Below the pieces are notes generated by a model. It was not told the DNA's origin and ran no database searches. It was given only the letters and a program-made list of their open reading frames with translations. 64,000 bases of DNA from Streptomyces sp. NBC_00448. GTDB taxonomy: Bacteria > Actinomycetota > Actinomycetes > Streptomycetales > Streptomycetaceae. This document shows positions 10,347 through 18,926 of the stretch, in pieces. Every line of letters begins with the position of its first letter. Position 1 is the stretch's first letter. The stretch covers positions 7,309,501 to 7,373,500 of the forward strand of contig NZ_CP107913.1 in the NCBI RefSeq assembly GCF_036014115.1, read 5' to 3'. The translations under genes were made by a program, and so were the position numbers.

Positions 10347-10943
10347 TCAGCGCACGGCGGCCTGGCGCCCAGCCAGCGGCGACCCGCTCGGAAGCGGGGC
10401 GTGCGCCGGCGGGTTCGTCCGCAGCGCAGTCGCCGAGCGGGCGTTGGGCGTACGGCCGGCGCGGCTCTCGCCGATGACGTTCCACCCGTCGTCGGTGAGG
10501 GTGACGTAGGACCCGCAGCGCAGCCCGTGCAGCGTGCAGGCGTCGCGTAGGCCCCACATCCAGGCGCCGTCCTCCGCGGTCCACTCCGGACCGCCGTCCC
10601 GGCAGACCATGAGGACCGCGACCCGCACCGGGTGGCGCAGCCGCAGGTCGTGGGGGATGACCCGGCGCAGGTGGGAGAGCAGGGCGTTGCGGCGTTCCCA
10701 GCCGTCCAGGACTCCGCCGCGACCGGTGAACGAGGCGCTGGCCCTGATCCGTCCGTCCGGGTCGTAGACCGCGACCACGGCGGTCGCCGGCGTGGGCAGA
10801 TGCCTGGCGTGCAGGTCCTTGATGACGTCGCGCGGGCTGGCCAGCATCGGCACTCCGCTGCCGGCCCACTCGGCCGGCTCGACGCTGCGCGACACCCGGG
10901 GGGAACCGGCGGACGAGGTCTCAGGAACGAACCCGATGGTCAC
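10347..10943 (-). CDS. Unrecognised protein divergent from recQ
   Basis: A 198-residue cytoplasmic protein. GTG at 10943 follows a strong ribosome site (GGGAGGACC), and the reading VTIGFVPETSS fits; a longer open frame to 11138 lacks coding character. The centre (DVIKDLHARHLPTPATAVVAVYDPDGRI...RNALLSHLRRVIPHDLRLRHPV.VAVLMVCRDG) looks like an alpha/beta domain with a possible RadC/JAB-like flavour but I see no metal motif. The C-terminus is basic and Pro/Ala-rich. It is divergent from recQ with about 340 bp between them. I do not recognise a function. Confidence 0.6.
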   Translation of the reverse strand: MTIGFVPETSSAGSPRVSRSVEPAEWAGSGVPMLASPRDVIKDLHARHLPTPATAVVAVYDPDGRIRASASFTGRGGVLDGWERRNALLSHLRRVIPHDLRLRHPVRVAVLMVCRDGGPEWTAEDGAWMWGLRDACTLHGLRCGSYVTLTDDGWNVIGESRAGRTPNARSATALRTNPPAHAPLPSGSPLAGRQAAVR

Positions 10944-11285
10944 GGTCCTCCCTTCACGGATGCACCCGTAGACCGGGCGCGGGCGCACGCCGGTCAAGGG
11001 GCTCGGAGAGCCGATCGGGAATCCATCGCCAATTCTTCCTCTCGTACTGCCATGCGGCAACGGGCAATTGGTGGCAACGACCGGTATGGCAGTGTCCGCC
11101 GGATAGATCCCATCCGGCCGATCGACTCGGTCCGACACCCGCCGGGACCAGCGGGAACGCGGCAGCGGCCCCGGTGCGCGGCAGCGATCTCCCGCTGTCG
11201 GGGGCCGGCGGGTCGGTCAGGGCCGGAGCGCGTCGCCGGGGCGTGGGATTGGGACGTTGTCGGTGTTGTGGGGTTGCATGGGGAC
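10944..11285. other. Intergenic region between divergent genes (recQ promoter region)
   Basis: 342 bp between a hypothetical gene and recQ. It should hold two divergent promoters. I see no SOS box, no repeat and no additional gene that I can support. Confidence 0.5.
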
Positions 11286-13445
11286 ATGAGCAACCAGGAG
11301 CTGCGTGCGGAAGCCGATGCGATCCTTGCCGAGCTGGTGGGCGGCCCGGAGGGTTCGGCGCGGCTGCGGGAGGACCAGTGGCAGGCGGTGGCGGCGCTGG
11401 TGGAGGAGCGCCGGCGTGCGCTGGTGGTGCAGCGCACCGGCTGGGGCAAGTCGGCGGTGTACTTCGTCGCCACGGCGCTGCTGCGCCGGCGCGGGTCCGG
11501 CCCCACGGTGATCATCTCGCCGCTGCTGGCGCTGATGCGCAACCAGGTCGAGGCGGCCGCGCGCGCCGGTATCCAGGCGCGGACCATCAACTCGGCCAAC
11601 CCGGAGGAGTGGGAAACGATCTACGCAGAGGTCGAGCGCGGGGAGACGGACGTCCTGCTGGTGAGTCCCGAGCGGCTCAATTCGGTCGACTTCCGTGATC
11701 AGGTGCTGCCCAAGCTCGCGGCCACGACCGGTCTGCTGGTGGTCGACGAGGCGCACTGCATCTCCGACTGGGGTCACGACTTCCGCCCCGACTACCGCCG
11801 GTTGCGGGCCATGCTTGCCGAGCTGCCGGCGGGCGTGCCGGTACTGGCGACCACCGCGACCGCCAACGCGCGCGTGACCGCGGACGTGGCCGAGCAGTTG
11901 GGCACCGGAGCCGGTGAGGCGCTGGTGCTCCGGGGCACGCTCGAACGCGAGAGCCTGCGGCTGGGCGTGGTCCGGCTGCCGGACGCCGCACACCGGCTGG
12001 CCTGGCTCGCCGAGCACCTGGACGAACTGCCGGGCTCGGGAATCATCTACACGCTCACCGTCGCCGCGGCCGAGGAGGCCACCGCGTTCCTGCGGCAGCG
12101 CGGCTTCGAGGTGGCCTCGTACACCGGGAAGACGGAGAACGCCGAGCGCCTACAGGCCGAGGTTGACCTGCAGGAGAACCGGGTCAAGGCCCTGGTCGCG
12201 ACATCGGCGCTGGGCATGGGCTACGACAAACCGGACCTGGGTTTCGTGGTCCACCTCGGCTCGCCCTCCTCGCCGATCGCCTACTACCAGCAGGTGGGCC
12301 GTGCGGGGCGCGGAGTGGCGCACGCCGACGTGCTGCTGCTTCCTGGCAGGGAGGACGAGGCCATCTGGCGCTACTTCGCCGACACCGCCTTCCCGGCGGA
12401 GGCGCAGGTCCGGCAGACCCTCGCGGCTCTCGCCGAGGCGGGGAGGCCGCTGTCCGTGCCGGCCCTGGAAGCCGCGGTGGACCTCCGGCGCGGCCGGCTG
12501 GAGACGATGCTGAAGGTGCTGGACGTCGACGGCGCGGTCAAGCGGGTGAAGGGCGGCTGGGCGGCGACGGGCGCGGAGTGGGCGTACGACGAGGAGCGCT
12601 ACGCGTGGGTGGCCCGGCAGCGTTCGGCCGAGCAGCAGGCCATGCGCGACTACGTGAGCACGCCTCGGTGCCGGATGGAGTTCCTGCGCCGGCAGCTGGA
12701 CGACGAAGGGGCGGTCCCTTGCGGCCGTTGCGACAACTGCGCGGGGGCGTGGGTCGATTCCTCCGTTTCGGCCGGGGCGTTGACGGGGGCGGCGAAGGAA
12801 CTGGACCGTCCCGGGGTGGAGATCGAACCCCGCCGGATGTGGCCGACGGGGATGGCCGCGCTCGGCATCGAGCTCAAGGGGCGCATTCCGGCCAAGGAGC
12901 AGTGCTCGGCCGGGCGCGCGCTGGGCAGGCTGTCGGACATCGGCTGGGGCAACCGGCTGCGGCCGTTGCTGGCCGAGGACGCGCCCGACGGACCGGTGCC
13001 CGACGAGGTCCTGCGGGCCGCCGTGGCCGTCCTCGCCGACTGGGCCCGTTCTCCCGGCGGCTGGGCGACGGACGCCCCGGACGCTTCGGCCCGGCCGGTC
13101 GGGGTCGTCGCCGTCCCGTCGCTGGCCCGCCCGGAACTGGTCGGCTCCCTTGCCGAGGGGATCGCGAACGTCGGCCGCCTCCCCTTCCTGGGCAGCCTGA
13201 CGTACACCGGGGCGAGCGGGGCGCACGCGGCACGCCGTAGCAACTCCGCCCAGCGGTTGCGGGCGCTGTCCGGCGCGTTCACCGTCTCCGAGGAGCTGGC
13301 CGCTGCCCTGGCGAGCGCTCCAGGGGCCGTTCTGCTGGTGGACGACTCCACCGACTCCGGGTGGACCCTCGCGGTCGCTGCGCGCTTGCTGCGTCAGGCG
13401 GGCAGCGGTGAGGTGCTTCCGTTGGTCCTCGCTGCGGCAGGCTGA
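11286..13445 (+). CDS. recQ: RecQ-family DNA helicase with C-terminal phosphoribosyltransferase-like motif
   Basis: ATP-dependent 3'-5' DNA helicase of 719 residues. Motifs in order: Walker A VQRTGWGKSAVYF, DEAH box VVDEAHCISDWGHDFR (the RecQ aromatic-rich loop), TTATANARV, SALGMGYDKPDLGF, QVGRAGRG, and the RecQ zinc cluster CRMEF...CGRCDNC. After the zinc region the protein does not end in an HRDC domain; instead the last 40 residues read GAVLLVDDSTDSGWT, the signature of a PRPP-binding loop of phosphoribosyltransferases, preceded by a PRTase-like domain. This architecture appears in actinobacterial RecQ-like proteins but the role of the tail is not known to me. Start ATG 11286 gives MSNQELR. 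Confidence 0.92.
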   Translation: MSNQELRAEADAILAELVGGPEGSARLREDQWQAVAALVEERRRALVVQRTGWGKSAVYFVATALLRRRGSGPTVIISPLLALMRNQVEAAARAGIQARTINSANPEEWETIYAEVERGETDVLLVSPERLNSVDFRDQVLPKLAATTGLLVVDEAHCISDWGHDFRPDYRRLRAMLAELPAGVPVLATTATANARVTADVAEQLGTGAGEALVLRGTLERESLRLGVVRLPDAAHRLAWLAEHLDELPGSGIIYTLTVAAAEEATAFLRQRGFEVASYTGKTENAERLQAEVDLQENRVKALVATSALGMGYDKPDLGFVVHLGSPSSPIAYYQQVGRAGRGVAHADVLLLPGREDEAIWRYFADTAFPAEAQVRQTLAALAEAGRPLSVPALEAAVDLRRGRLETMLKVLDVDGAVKRVKGGWAATGAEWAYDEERYAWVARQRSAEQQAMRDYVSTPRCRMEFLRRQLDDEGAVPCGRCDNCAGAWVDSSVSAGALTGAAKELDRPGVEIEPRRMWPTGMAALGIELKGRIPAKEQCSAGRALGRLSDIGWGNRLRPLLAEDAPDGPVPDEVLRAAVAVLADWARSPGGWATDAPDASARPVGVVAVPSLARPELVGSLAEGIANVGRLPFLGSLTYTGASGAHAARRSNSAQRLRALSGAFTVSEELAAALASAPGAVLLVDDSTDSGWTLAVAARLLRQAGSGEVLPLVLAAAG

Positions 13446-13460
13446 TCCGGGGCTCAGGCG

Positions 13461-13488
13461 GGTGCCGGGTGCCGGGTGCCGGGTGCCG
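13461..13488. repeat. Tandem heptamer GGTGCCG x4
   Basis: Four exact head-to-tail copies of GGTGCCG in the recQ/DUF4192 intergenic region, a likely slippage site. Confidence 0.85.
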
Positions 13489-13643
13489 GGGGTTCGGGAT
13501 GAGTGCTGGGGGCTGAGCGCTGAGGACCGGGCGTTGGGCCTCGTAGGTGTCCGGTCGTGCGTGCGTCGGGTCCCGCCTGCGTTGTCCACAGCCGAACGGG
13601 TGATCTCCCGCGGGAGAGTCGGCCCATGCGTCATCGTCGAGTC

Positions 13644-14885
13644 ATGACACAGAGCGACGAAATTCAGCACGGACAGTCATCGGATGGACCGATGGAGGTC
13701 AAGGTCACGCTGCGCGGCCCGGGCGAACTCGCGGACGCGCTGCCCTATCTGCTCGGCTTCCAACCGACGGACAGCCTGGTCCTCGTGGCACTGCACGGGG
13801 AGCACGGCCGCTTCGGCGGGAGGCTGCGGGTGAGCCTGCCGGAGAATCCGGCTGACTGGTCGATCAGCGCCGGCCATCTCGCCGAGTGCCTGGTGCGGAA
13901 CAGCGCCCGCCGCGGCGGACACCCCGACGCGGTCGTGGTCTTCCTCTGCCAGGACCCGTCCGAGGGCGAGCGGCCGTCGGACGTGATGGAGCGGCTGCGG
14001 CCCCTCGCCCAGCGACTGCGGCTCGCCTGCGGAGAGTTGGACGTGCCGGTGGTGGAGGCGCTGTGCGTGTCGGCCGGGCGCTGGTGGTCCTACTGCCTGC
14101 CGGACCGCGCACCGTCACCGGCCGAGGGCACCGCTCTTCCGGCGCCGGGCAGCACCGCCATGGCCGCCACTGCCGCATACGCGGGGCTTCCGACTCCCGG
14201 CTCACTGCGGGACATCGAGGCCCGGCTCAGGCCGGCGGCGGTCCGCGACCACCAGCGGGAGATCGCGCTGGACATCGCCTGCGCCGAGGTGCTGCCGCGG
14301 ATGCTGGCCGACAACCGCGTCGAGGAGACGCGTCGCCGCACACTCGGGCTGGCCCGCGCGGCGCTGGAGCGGCTCCGGGCCGTGCCGCGGCTCGATGACG
14401 CGGTCAGGTCCGACGAGCAGGACGACGCTCTGCTGGCCGACGACGAGGCGGCCACCGTGATCCTCGGCCTCCAGGACAAGGCCGCCCGCGACCGCGCCGC
14501 GGAGTGGGCGGAGCCCGGGCAGGCGGACGCGGCCGTGCGGTTGTGGCGGGCGCTGGCTCGCCGCTGCGTCGGTCCGTATCAGGAGCACGCGGTCGCGCCG
14601 CTCACCCTCACCGGATGGGTCGCATGGTCGACAGGGGACGAGGCCGAGGCCCGCGTCGCCCTGCGGATGGCGCTCGACCTCGATCCGAACTACACGTTCG
14701 CCCGGCTGCTGCACACCTCCGTCAACGAGGGCCTGGACCCTGAGTTGCTGCGGCGCACCCTGCGCGAGGAACGCCGCAAGCGTGTGCTCGGCAGGGCCGC
14801 CACCCGCCGCGGGCCGACCGGCTCTGCGGGCCGAGGCCCCGACCATCGCGCGCCCAGGGACCGCCGTACCCGGACCCGCCGGTGA
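13644..14885 (+). CDS. DUF4192-family protein
   Basis: A 413-residue protein with the DUF4192 pattern: VTLRGPGELADALPYLLGFQPTDSLVLVAL near the N-terminus, then a basic, Ala-rich middle (AIRPAAVRDHQREIALDIACAEVLPRML) and a segment with tetratricopeptide-like helices (DAAVRLWRALARRCV...APLTLTGWVAWSTGDEAEARVALRMALDLDPNY) ending in an Arg-rich tail. The family is common in actinobacteria and its function is unknown. ATG 13644 (MTQSDEIQ) was preferred over the longer frame, which includes non-coding-like residues. No signal peptide or membrane segment. Confidence 0.85.
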   Translation: MTQSDEIQHGQSSDGPMEVKVTLRGPGELADALPYLLGFQPTDSLVLVALHGEHGRFGGRLRVSLPENPADWSISAGHLAECLVRNSARRGGHPDAVVVFLCQDPSEGERPSDVMERLRPLAQRLRLACGELDVPVVEALCVSAGRWWSYCLPDRAPSPAEGTALPAPGSTAMAATAAYAGLPTPGSLRDIEARLRPAAVRDHQREIALDIACAEVLPRMLADNRVEETRRRTLGLARAALERLRAVPRLDDAVRSDEQDDALLADDEAATVILGLQDKAARDRAAEWAEPGQADAAVRLWRALARRCVGPYQEHAVAPLTLTGWVAWSTGDEAEARVALRMALDLDPNYTFARLLHTSVNEGLDPELLRRTLREERRKRVLGRAATRRGPTGSAGRGPDHRAPRDRRTRTRR

Positions 14886-15028
14886 CCGCCCTCATGACCC
14901 GCGTACCGCTCCGACGCATGGGACGGGTGGACGCCGAGCGGCGCGCACGAGGGCTCCCGCGGGGTGGTGCGTGTGGCGGTCGGGGAACGTGGGACGCCAG
15001 GGGCGGTGGCTGGGAATTGACGCCACCT

Positions 15029-15073
15029 GATCGTCAAGAGAGTCGATCCGGCTGTTTATCGTCAGGGAGACGA
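15029..15073 (+). promoter_or_regulatory. Candidate operator pair for the Nudix regulator
   Basis: GATCGTCAAGAGAGTCGATC (15029-15048) and TCGTC-AGGGA-GACGA (15059-15073) share the half-site ATCGTCA, 28 bp apart. The second ends just before the leaderless -10 TAAGAT (15075-15080), so a bound protein would block RNA polymerase. Autoregulation by the product of the next gene is an inference. Confidence 0.4.
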
Positions 15074-15074
15074 C

Positions 15075-15080
15075 TAAGAT
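15075..15080 (+). promoter_or_regulatory. Leaderless-type -10 box
   Basis: TAAGAT, then 6 bases, then ATG 15087. Confidence 0.6.
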
Positions 15081-15086
15081 CGCGTC

Positions 15087-15821
15087 ATGTCGCCCTACGA
15101 CCCGTCGGCCTTCCCGCCCTTCGCCGTCACCGTCGACCTGGTGGTGCTCACGGTGCGACATCACGCGCTGTGCGCGCTCTCGGTGCGCAGGGGCGAGCCT
15201 CCGTTCCAGGGCCGGTGGGCGCTGCCTGGTGGTTTCGTCCGCGACGACGAGGACCTCTCGCAGGCGGCGGCCCGCGAGTTGGCCGAGGAGACGGGGCTGC
15301 GCGCCCAGAACGGCGCCCATCTGGAACAGCTTGCCACCTATGGCGATCCGCAGCGCGACCCGCGGATGAGGGTGGTCAGCGTGGCACATCTCGTGCTCGC
15401 GCCGGACCTGCCGGCGCCTCGTGCCGGCGGCGACGCGCGCAGTGCCCGGTGGGCACCGGTCGGGACGCTGCTGGCGGAGAACGGTCAGGACCACCCGGGC
15501 GACGCGGCCCCGCTCGCCTTCGACCACGGGCGCATCCTCGCCGACGGGGTCGAGCGGGCCCGGTCGAAGATCGAGTACTCCTCGCTGGCCACGGCCTTCT
15601 GCCCTCCCGAGTTCACCGTCGGGGAGCTGCGGCGGGTGTACGAAGCGGTGTGGGGAGTGGCGCTCGACCCGCGCAACTTCCATCGCAAGGTGACCGGGAC
15701 GGTCGGCTTCCTCGTGCCGACCGGAGGCACGACGACCCGTCAGGGCGGGCGCCCGGCACAGTTGTTCAGGGCCGGGGGTGCGGCGCTGCTCAATCCGCCG
15801 ATGCTCCGACCGGAGGTGTAG
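15087..15821 (+). CDS. NrtR-like Nudix transcriptional regulator
   Basis: A 244-residue protein with an N-terminal Nudix domain (GRWALPGGFVRDDEDLSQAAARELAEETGL) and a C-terminal winged-helix part (PEFTVGELRRVYEAVWGVALDPRNFHRKV), the arrangement of NrtR regulators that control NAD or pentose metabolism. The Nudix box keeps GG.V...E....A..REL.EE. so catalysis is possible, although many NrtR proteins only bind ADP-ribose-type ligands. A leaderless promoter fixes the start, and inverted repeats just upstream may be its own operator. Its true targets are unknown; the neighbouring ABC gene is the nearest candidate. Confidence 0.85.
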   Translation: MSPYDPSAFPPFAVTVDLVVLTVRHHALCALSVRRGEPPFQGRWALPGGFVRDDEDLSQAAARELAEETGLRAQNGAHLEQLATYGDPQRDPRMRVVSVAHLVLAPDLPAPRAGGDARSARWAPVGTLLAENGQDHPGDAAPLAFDHGRILADGVERARSKIEYSSLATAFCPPEFTVGELRRVYEAVWGVALDPRNFHRKVTGTVGFLVPTGGTTTRQGGRPAQLFRAGGAALLNPPMLRPEV

Positions 15822-15860
15822 TTTCGGGGCTTTTGTCCGTTTTATTGGGTATTTCAGCGC

Positions 15861-15866
15861 TATGGT
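15861..15866 (+). promoter_or_regulatory. Leaderless-type -10 box
   Basis: TATGGT, then 6 bases, then GTG 15873. Confidence 0.55.
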
Positions 15867-15872
15867 GTTGGA

Positions 15873-17645
15873 GTGATCCAGGCCATCGGACTGACCAGCT
15901 TGTCCCGTCGCAACACCCCGCCTGCCGTCGCCGACCTGACCTTCGAGGTGCGGGAGGGCGAGGTGACCGGCCTGCTCGGACCGGCGGGCTCGGGCAAGTC
16001 CACCGCGCTGCGCCTGCTGCTGGGAGTGCAGCCGGGCCGCGGCGCCACCCTCGTCGACGGTCGCCCGATGCACGAACTGGCCCGCCCCGCCCACGAGATC
16101 GGTGCCGTGCTCGGCGACGTCCCCGGGCACCCCCGCCGCAGTGCTCGCGGCCACCTGCGCATGCTCTGCTCCGCCTACGGACTGCCGCTCGCGCGCGCCG
16201 ACGAGGTCCTCGAGGCGGTCGGCCTGGACGCGGTGGCGCACGAGCGGCTCGACACGCACTCCCTCGGCATGGACCGCCGGCTGGGCTTCGCCGTCGCGCT
16301 GCTCACCCGTCCGCGCGCCCTGATCCTGGACGACCCCGCCCACGGTCTGCTGCCGCGCGAGGCCGCCTGGGTCCATGAACTGGTGCGCCGGCACGCGGCG
16401 GAAGGCGGCGCCGTCCTGCTCACCGGCAGGGATGCCGGAGCGCTGGCCCGTACGTCCGACCGCGTGCTCGCGCTGGACGGCGGCCGGCTGGTGGCCGACG
16501 AGGCCGCGGCGCAGTTCGCGCGCAGCCGGCTGCGTCCTTACGTGGCGGTGCGGTCGCCCTACGCCCAACGGCTGGCGGAACTGCTCAGCGACGACGGCGC
16601 CGAGGTGGTCGCCGCGAGCGGCAGCCGTATCGCGGTGTACGGCACGACGTCCGCGGTGGTGGGGGAGACCGCCTACCGGCACGGCATCCTGCTGCACGAG
16701 CTGGCCGACACCAGTGCCGACCAGCTCGACCGGGAGCGGGCCGAGGCCGATCCGGAGGAGGCGGCCGTGCCGCGGCAGCGGACCGAGGACCGGCGGTCGC
16801 GGCGCATCGGGCGCCGTCCTGGCCCGGTCCGCCCGATCGGGTACGAGGCCCGTCGCGCCTTCGGCGTGCGCACGCCCTGGCCCACGGTGTTCGGCGCGCT
16901 GCTGTGCTCGGCGCTCGGCGCGGTGCTGATCGCCCGGAGCGGAGTGGCGCACAGCTCGGCCCTGCACTTGCTGTCGGGCTGGGCGCCTGAACTACCCCTG
17001 CCCGCGGCGGCGATCGGGGCCGGACTGCTCGGCGCGCTCAGCTACGGCCAGGAGTTCCGCTACCCGGCACTCGGCCCCGGCCATGGCCCCGAGCCCCGCA
17101 GCCCCCGCCTGCTCGGCGCCAAACTCGTGGTCGGTGCGGTGACGGCGTTGCTGCTCGCCGCAGCGGCCATCGCCGTCGACGTCGCCACCCTCAGGCTGCT
17201 CGTCCCCCGCGGTCATGCACCGGACCCGCTCGCCCACCCCACCGCGCTGGCCGGCTGTGCCGCGCTCGCGGTCGGGTGCTGCTGGGCCGGGGTGCTGGCG
17301 GCGGCGGTCTTCCGCACCACCGCGCTCGGAGTGTCCGCGGTGCTCGCGGTGCCGCTGCTCGCCGTACCAGCCGTGCGTGCCCTGCTCGGTGGGCCGCAGG
17401 CAAGGGAACTCGGCGATGCCGGCGAGGCGTTGTGGTCGGTGGTGAGCGGCGTGCCCCAGGGTGGCGGGGGCGTGAGCGGCGCGCTGCGCCTCGTCGGCCA
17501 ACCCCTCTTCCTGGGGCTGGCGTTGTCACTCACCGTGCTGGTCGGCGCTTTCACGGCAAGCGCGTTGCGCGGGCGGCGGCAGGAGCGGCGGTCAACTGCC
17601 GTGTCCACCGGAGGGAGTGCGCCGCTCCCTGGAGAGGATGGGTGA
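15873..17645 (+). CDS. ABC transporter: fused ATPase and permease with unusual ATPase motifs
   Basis: A 590-residue membrane protein. Residues 1-230 are an ABC ATPase with Walker A GPAGSGKST; residues about 330-580 hold six or so hydrophobic segments, so ATPase and permease are in one chain. The ATPase is unusual: the signature loop is HSLGMDRRLGF instead of LSGGQ, and Walker B reads ALILDDPA, with aspartate where the catalytic glutamate normally stands. It may be slow in hydrolysis. A linker of charged residues (about 280-320) joins the halves. The GTG start fits a leaderless promoter. Export of an unknown substrate is likely from the similarity to DrrA/CcmA-type ATPases. Confidence 0.75.
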   Translation: MIQAIGLTSLSRRNTPPAVADLTFEVREGEVTGLLGPAGSGKSTALRLLLGVQPGRGATLVDGRPMHELARPAHEIGAVLGDVPGHPRRSARGHLRMLCSAYGLPLARADEVLEAVGLDAVAHERLDTHSLGMDRRLGFAVALLTRPRALILDDPAHGLLPREAAWVHELVRRHAAEGGAVLLTGRDAGALARTSDRVLALDGGRLVADEAAAQFARSRLRPYVAVRSPYAQRLAELLSDDGAEVVAASGSRIAVYGTTSAVVGETAYRHGILLHELADTSADQLDRERAEADPEEAAVPRQRTEDRRSRRIGRRPGPVRPIGYEARRAFGVRTPWPTVFGALLCSALGAVLIARSGVAHSSALHLLSGWAPELPLPAAAIGAGLLGALSYGQEFRYPALGPGHGPEPRSPRLLGAKLVVGAVTALLLAAAAIAVDVATLRLLVPRGHAPDPLAHPTALAGCAALAVGCCWAGVLAAAVFRTTALGVSAVLAVPLLAVPAVRALLGGPQARELGDAGEALWSVVSGVPQGGGGVSGALRLVGQPLFLGLALSLTVLVGAFTASALRGRRQERRSTAVSTGGSAPLPGEDG

Positions 17646-17750
17646 ATCCTCCAGAAAAAACGTCAATTATCAGGTGATGAGTGCTCACCCTTTCGTGTGC
17701 TTTTCAGCAAAGCCCTCAAGGCCGGGTTCGGCATCGCCGACAAAGGATGC

Positions 17751-18662
17751 GTGAGTACCCTTGCGCATTCCATGATGACCGCGGCCCGTTCTGCCGACTC
17801 CGGTATCGCCGGTTCGGGCGAGCTCGATCGCTATCCGTACACCGATGCCCCCGGCACCGACCGCCCCGGGCTCCACGCCTGGGAAGGCGTGGAGCCTGAC
17901 ATGAGCCGGGTCGGCCGCCGCGCCGGAGGCAGCCGCGGCCGTGGTCTGCACGGCCAACTCGTCCAGCAGCTCGGTCAGATGATCGTCTCGGGCGACCTGG
18001 GTGCCGATCGCCCGCTGGTCCCCGAGGAGATCGGCCAGCGCTTCGAGGTCTCCCGCACCGTGGTGCGCGAGTCCCTGCGCGTGCTCGAGGCCAAGGGCCT
18101 CGTCAGCGCGCGGCCGAACGTCGGCACCCGGGTCCGCCCAGTCAGTGACTGGAACTTGCTCGACCCCGACATCATCGAGTGGCGTGCCTTCGGTCCGCAG
18201 CGCGACGACCAGCGCCGCGAACTGCTCGAACTGCGCGCGACCATCGAGCCGGTCGCCGCCCGGCTGGCGGCCGGCCACGGCCGCGAGGACGTCCAGCAGC
18301 GGCTGGCGGACATGGCCGAGATCATGGCCCACGCCAGCGCCCAGGGCGACTCGCTCACCTTCAGCCGGGCGGACGCCGAGTTCCACACCCTGGTGCTCCA
18401 GGTCGCGGGCAACCGGATGCTGGAGCACCTGTCCGGCATCGTGTCGGCCGCCCTGCACGTCTCCGGCGGCCTGGCCACCGGCTGCGAGCGTCCGGGGGAC
18501 ACCTCGGTCGGCCTGCACCACCGGATCGTGGAGGCGCTGGCCGAAGGCGACGGCGGCACCGCCGAGGCGGCCATGCGCCAGCTGCTGGCCGCGCCGTCCG
18601 AGCCGGCAGCAGCGGCGCCCGCCGCCGACCATGTCGTCCCGGCGCCCCGCGAGAAGAACTGA
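17751..18662 (+). CDS. GntR/FadR-family transcriptional regulator
   Basis: A 303-residue regulator with a poorly conserved N-terminal extension of about 55 residues, a winged-helix domain (LVQQLGQMIVSGDLGADRPLVPEEIGQRFEVSRTVVRESLRVLEAKGLVSARPNVGTRV) and an all-helical FCD ligand-binding domain (LLELRATIEPVAARLAA...ADAEFHTLVLQVAGNRML...HHRIVEALAEGD). GTG 17751 follows AAAGGA; an alternative ATG at 17697 is less well placed. It sits directly upstream of hrdB, as in other Streptomyces. The effector is unknown. Confidence 0.88.
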   Translation: MSTLAHSMMTAARSADSGIAGSGELDRYPYTDAPGTDRPGLHAWEGVEPDMSRVGRRAGGSRGRGLHGQLVQQLGQMIVSGDLGADRPLVPEEIGQRFEVSRTVVRESLRVLEAKGLVSARPNVGTRVRPVSDWNLLDPDIIEWRAFGPQRDDQRRELLELRATIEPVAARLAAGHGREDVQQRLADMAEIMAHASAQGDSLTFSRADAEFHTLVLQVAGNRMLEHLSGIVSAALHVSGGLATGCERPGDTSVGLHHRIVEALAEGDGGTAEAAMRQLLAAPSEPAAAAPAADHVVPAPREKN

Positions 18663-18673
18663 TCGCCCCGGGA

Positions 18674-18709
18674 GCCGCCGCGGGCCCCGATCCGGGGGTC
18701 GGCGGCGGC
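18674..18709 (+). terminator. Hairpin after the GntR regulator gene
   Basis: GC-rich inverted repeat with arms about GCCGCCGCGGGCCCC and GGGGTCGGCGGCGGC starts 12 bp after the stop; two mismatches. Confidence 0.65.
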
Positions 18710-18926
18710 CCCATGTGTGCGAGATGTCCGGTTCTGGTATGTATCAGTACGTTATGGGGTGTGACTCGGGCCACGTAAGCTTGGCGTAACGCTTGGCGAG
18801 GCAGTGCGATGACTTAAGAGGTGGCCGCCGCACACGCAATGTTCAACCGAATATTCGGCGTCAGGACTGATGCCGAGTCGCTGTGCGGTACCACTCAGTC
18901 GTTCCCATCGTTCCGAGAGGTTGTTC
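18710..18926 (+). promoter_or_regulatory. hrdB promoter and leader region
   Basis: 217 bp of lower G+C than its surroundings ahead of hrdB. It contains the direct repeat CTTGGCG-taacg-CTTGGCG and several AT-rich hexamers; I cannot assign a single -10/-35 pair with confidence. Confidence 0.4.

Noticed and set aside
10632..11285. Upstream extension of recQ
   Set aside because: It is antisense to the unrecognised gene at 10347-10943 and lacks protein-like features; ATG 11286 gives a normal RecQ start.
13461..13488. CRISPR-like or iteron array
   Set aside because: Four 7-base tandem copies without spacers are simple slippage repeats.
13557..13643. Longer N-terminus for the DUF4192 protein
   Set aside because: The additional residues are Arg/Ser/Pro-rich and start in a non-coding region; ATG 13644 fits.
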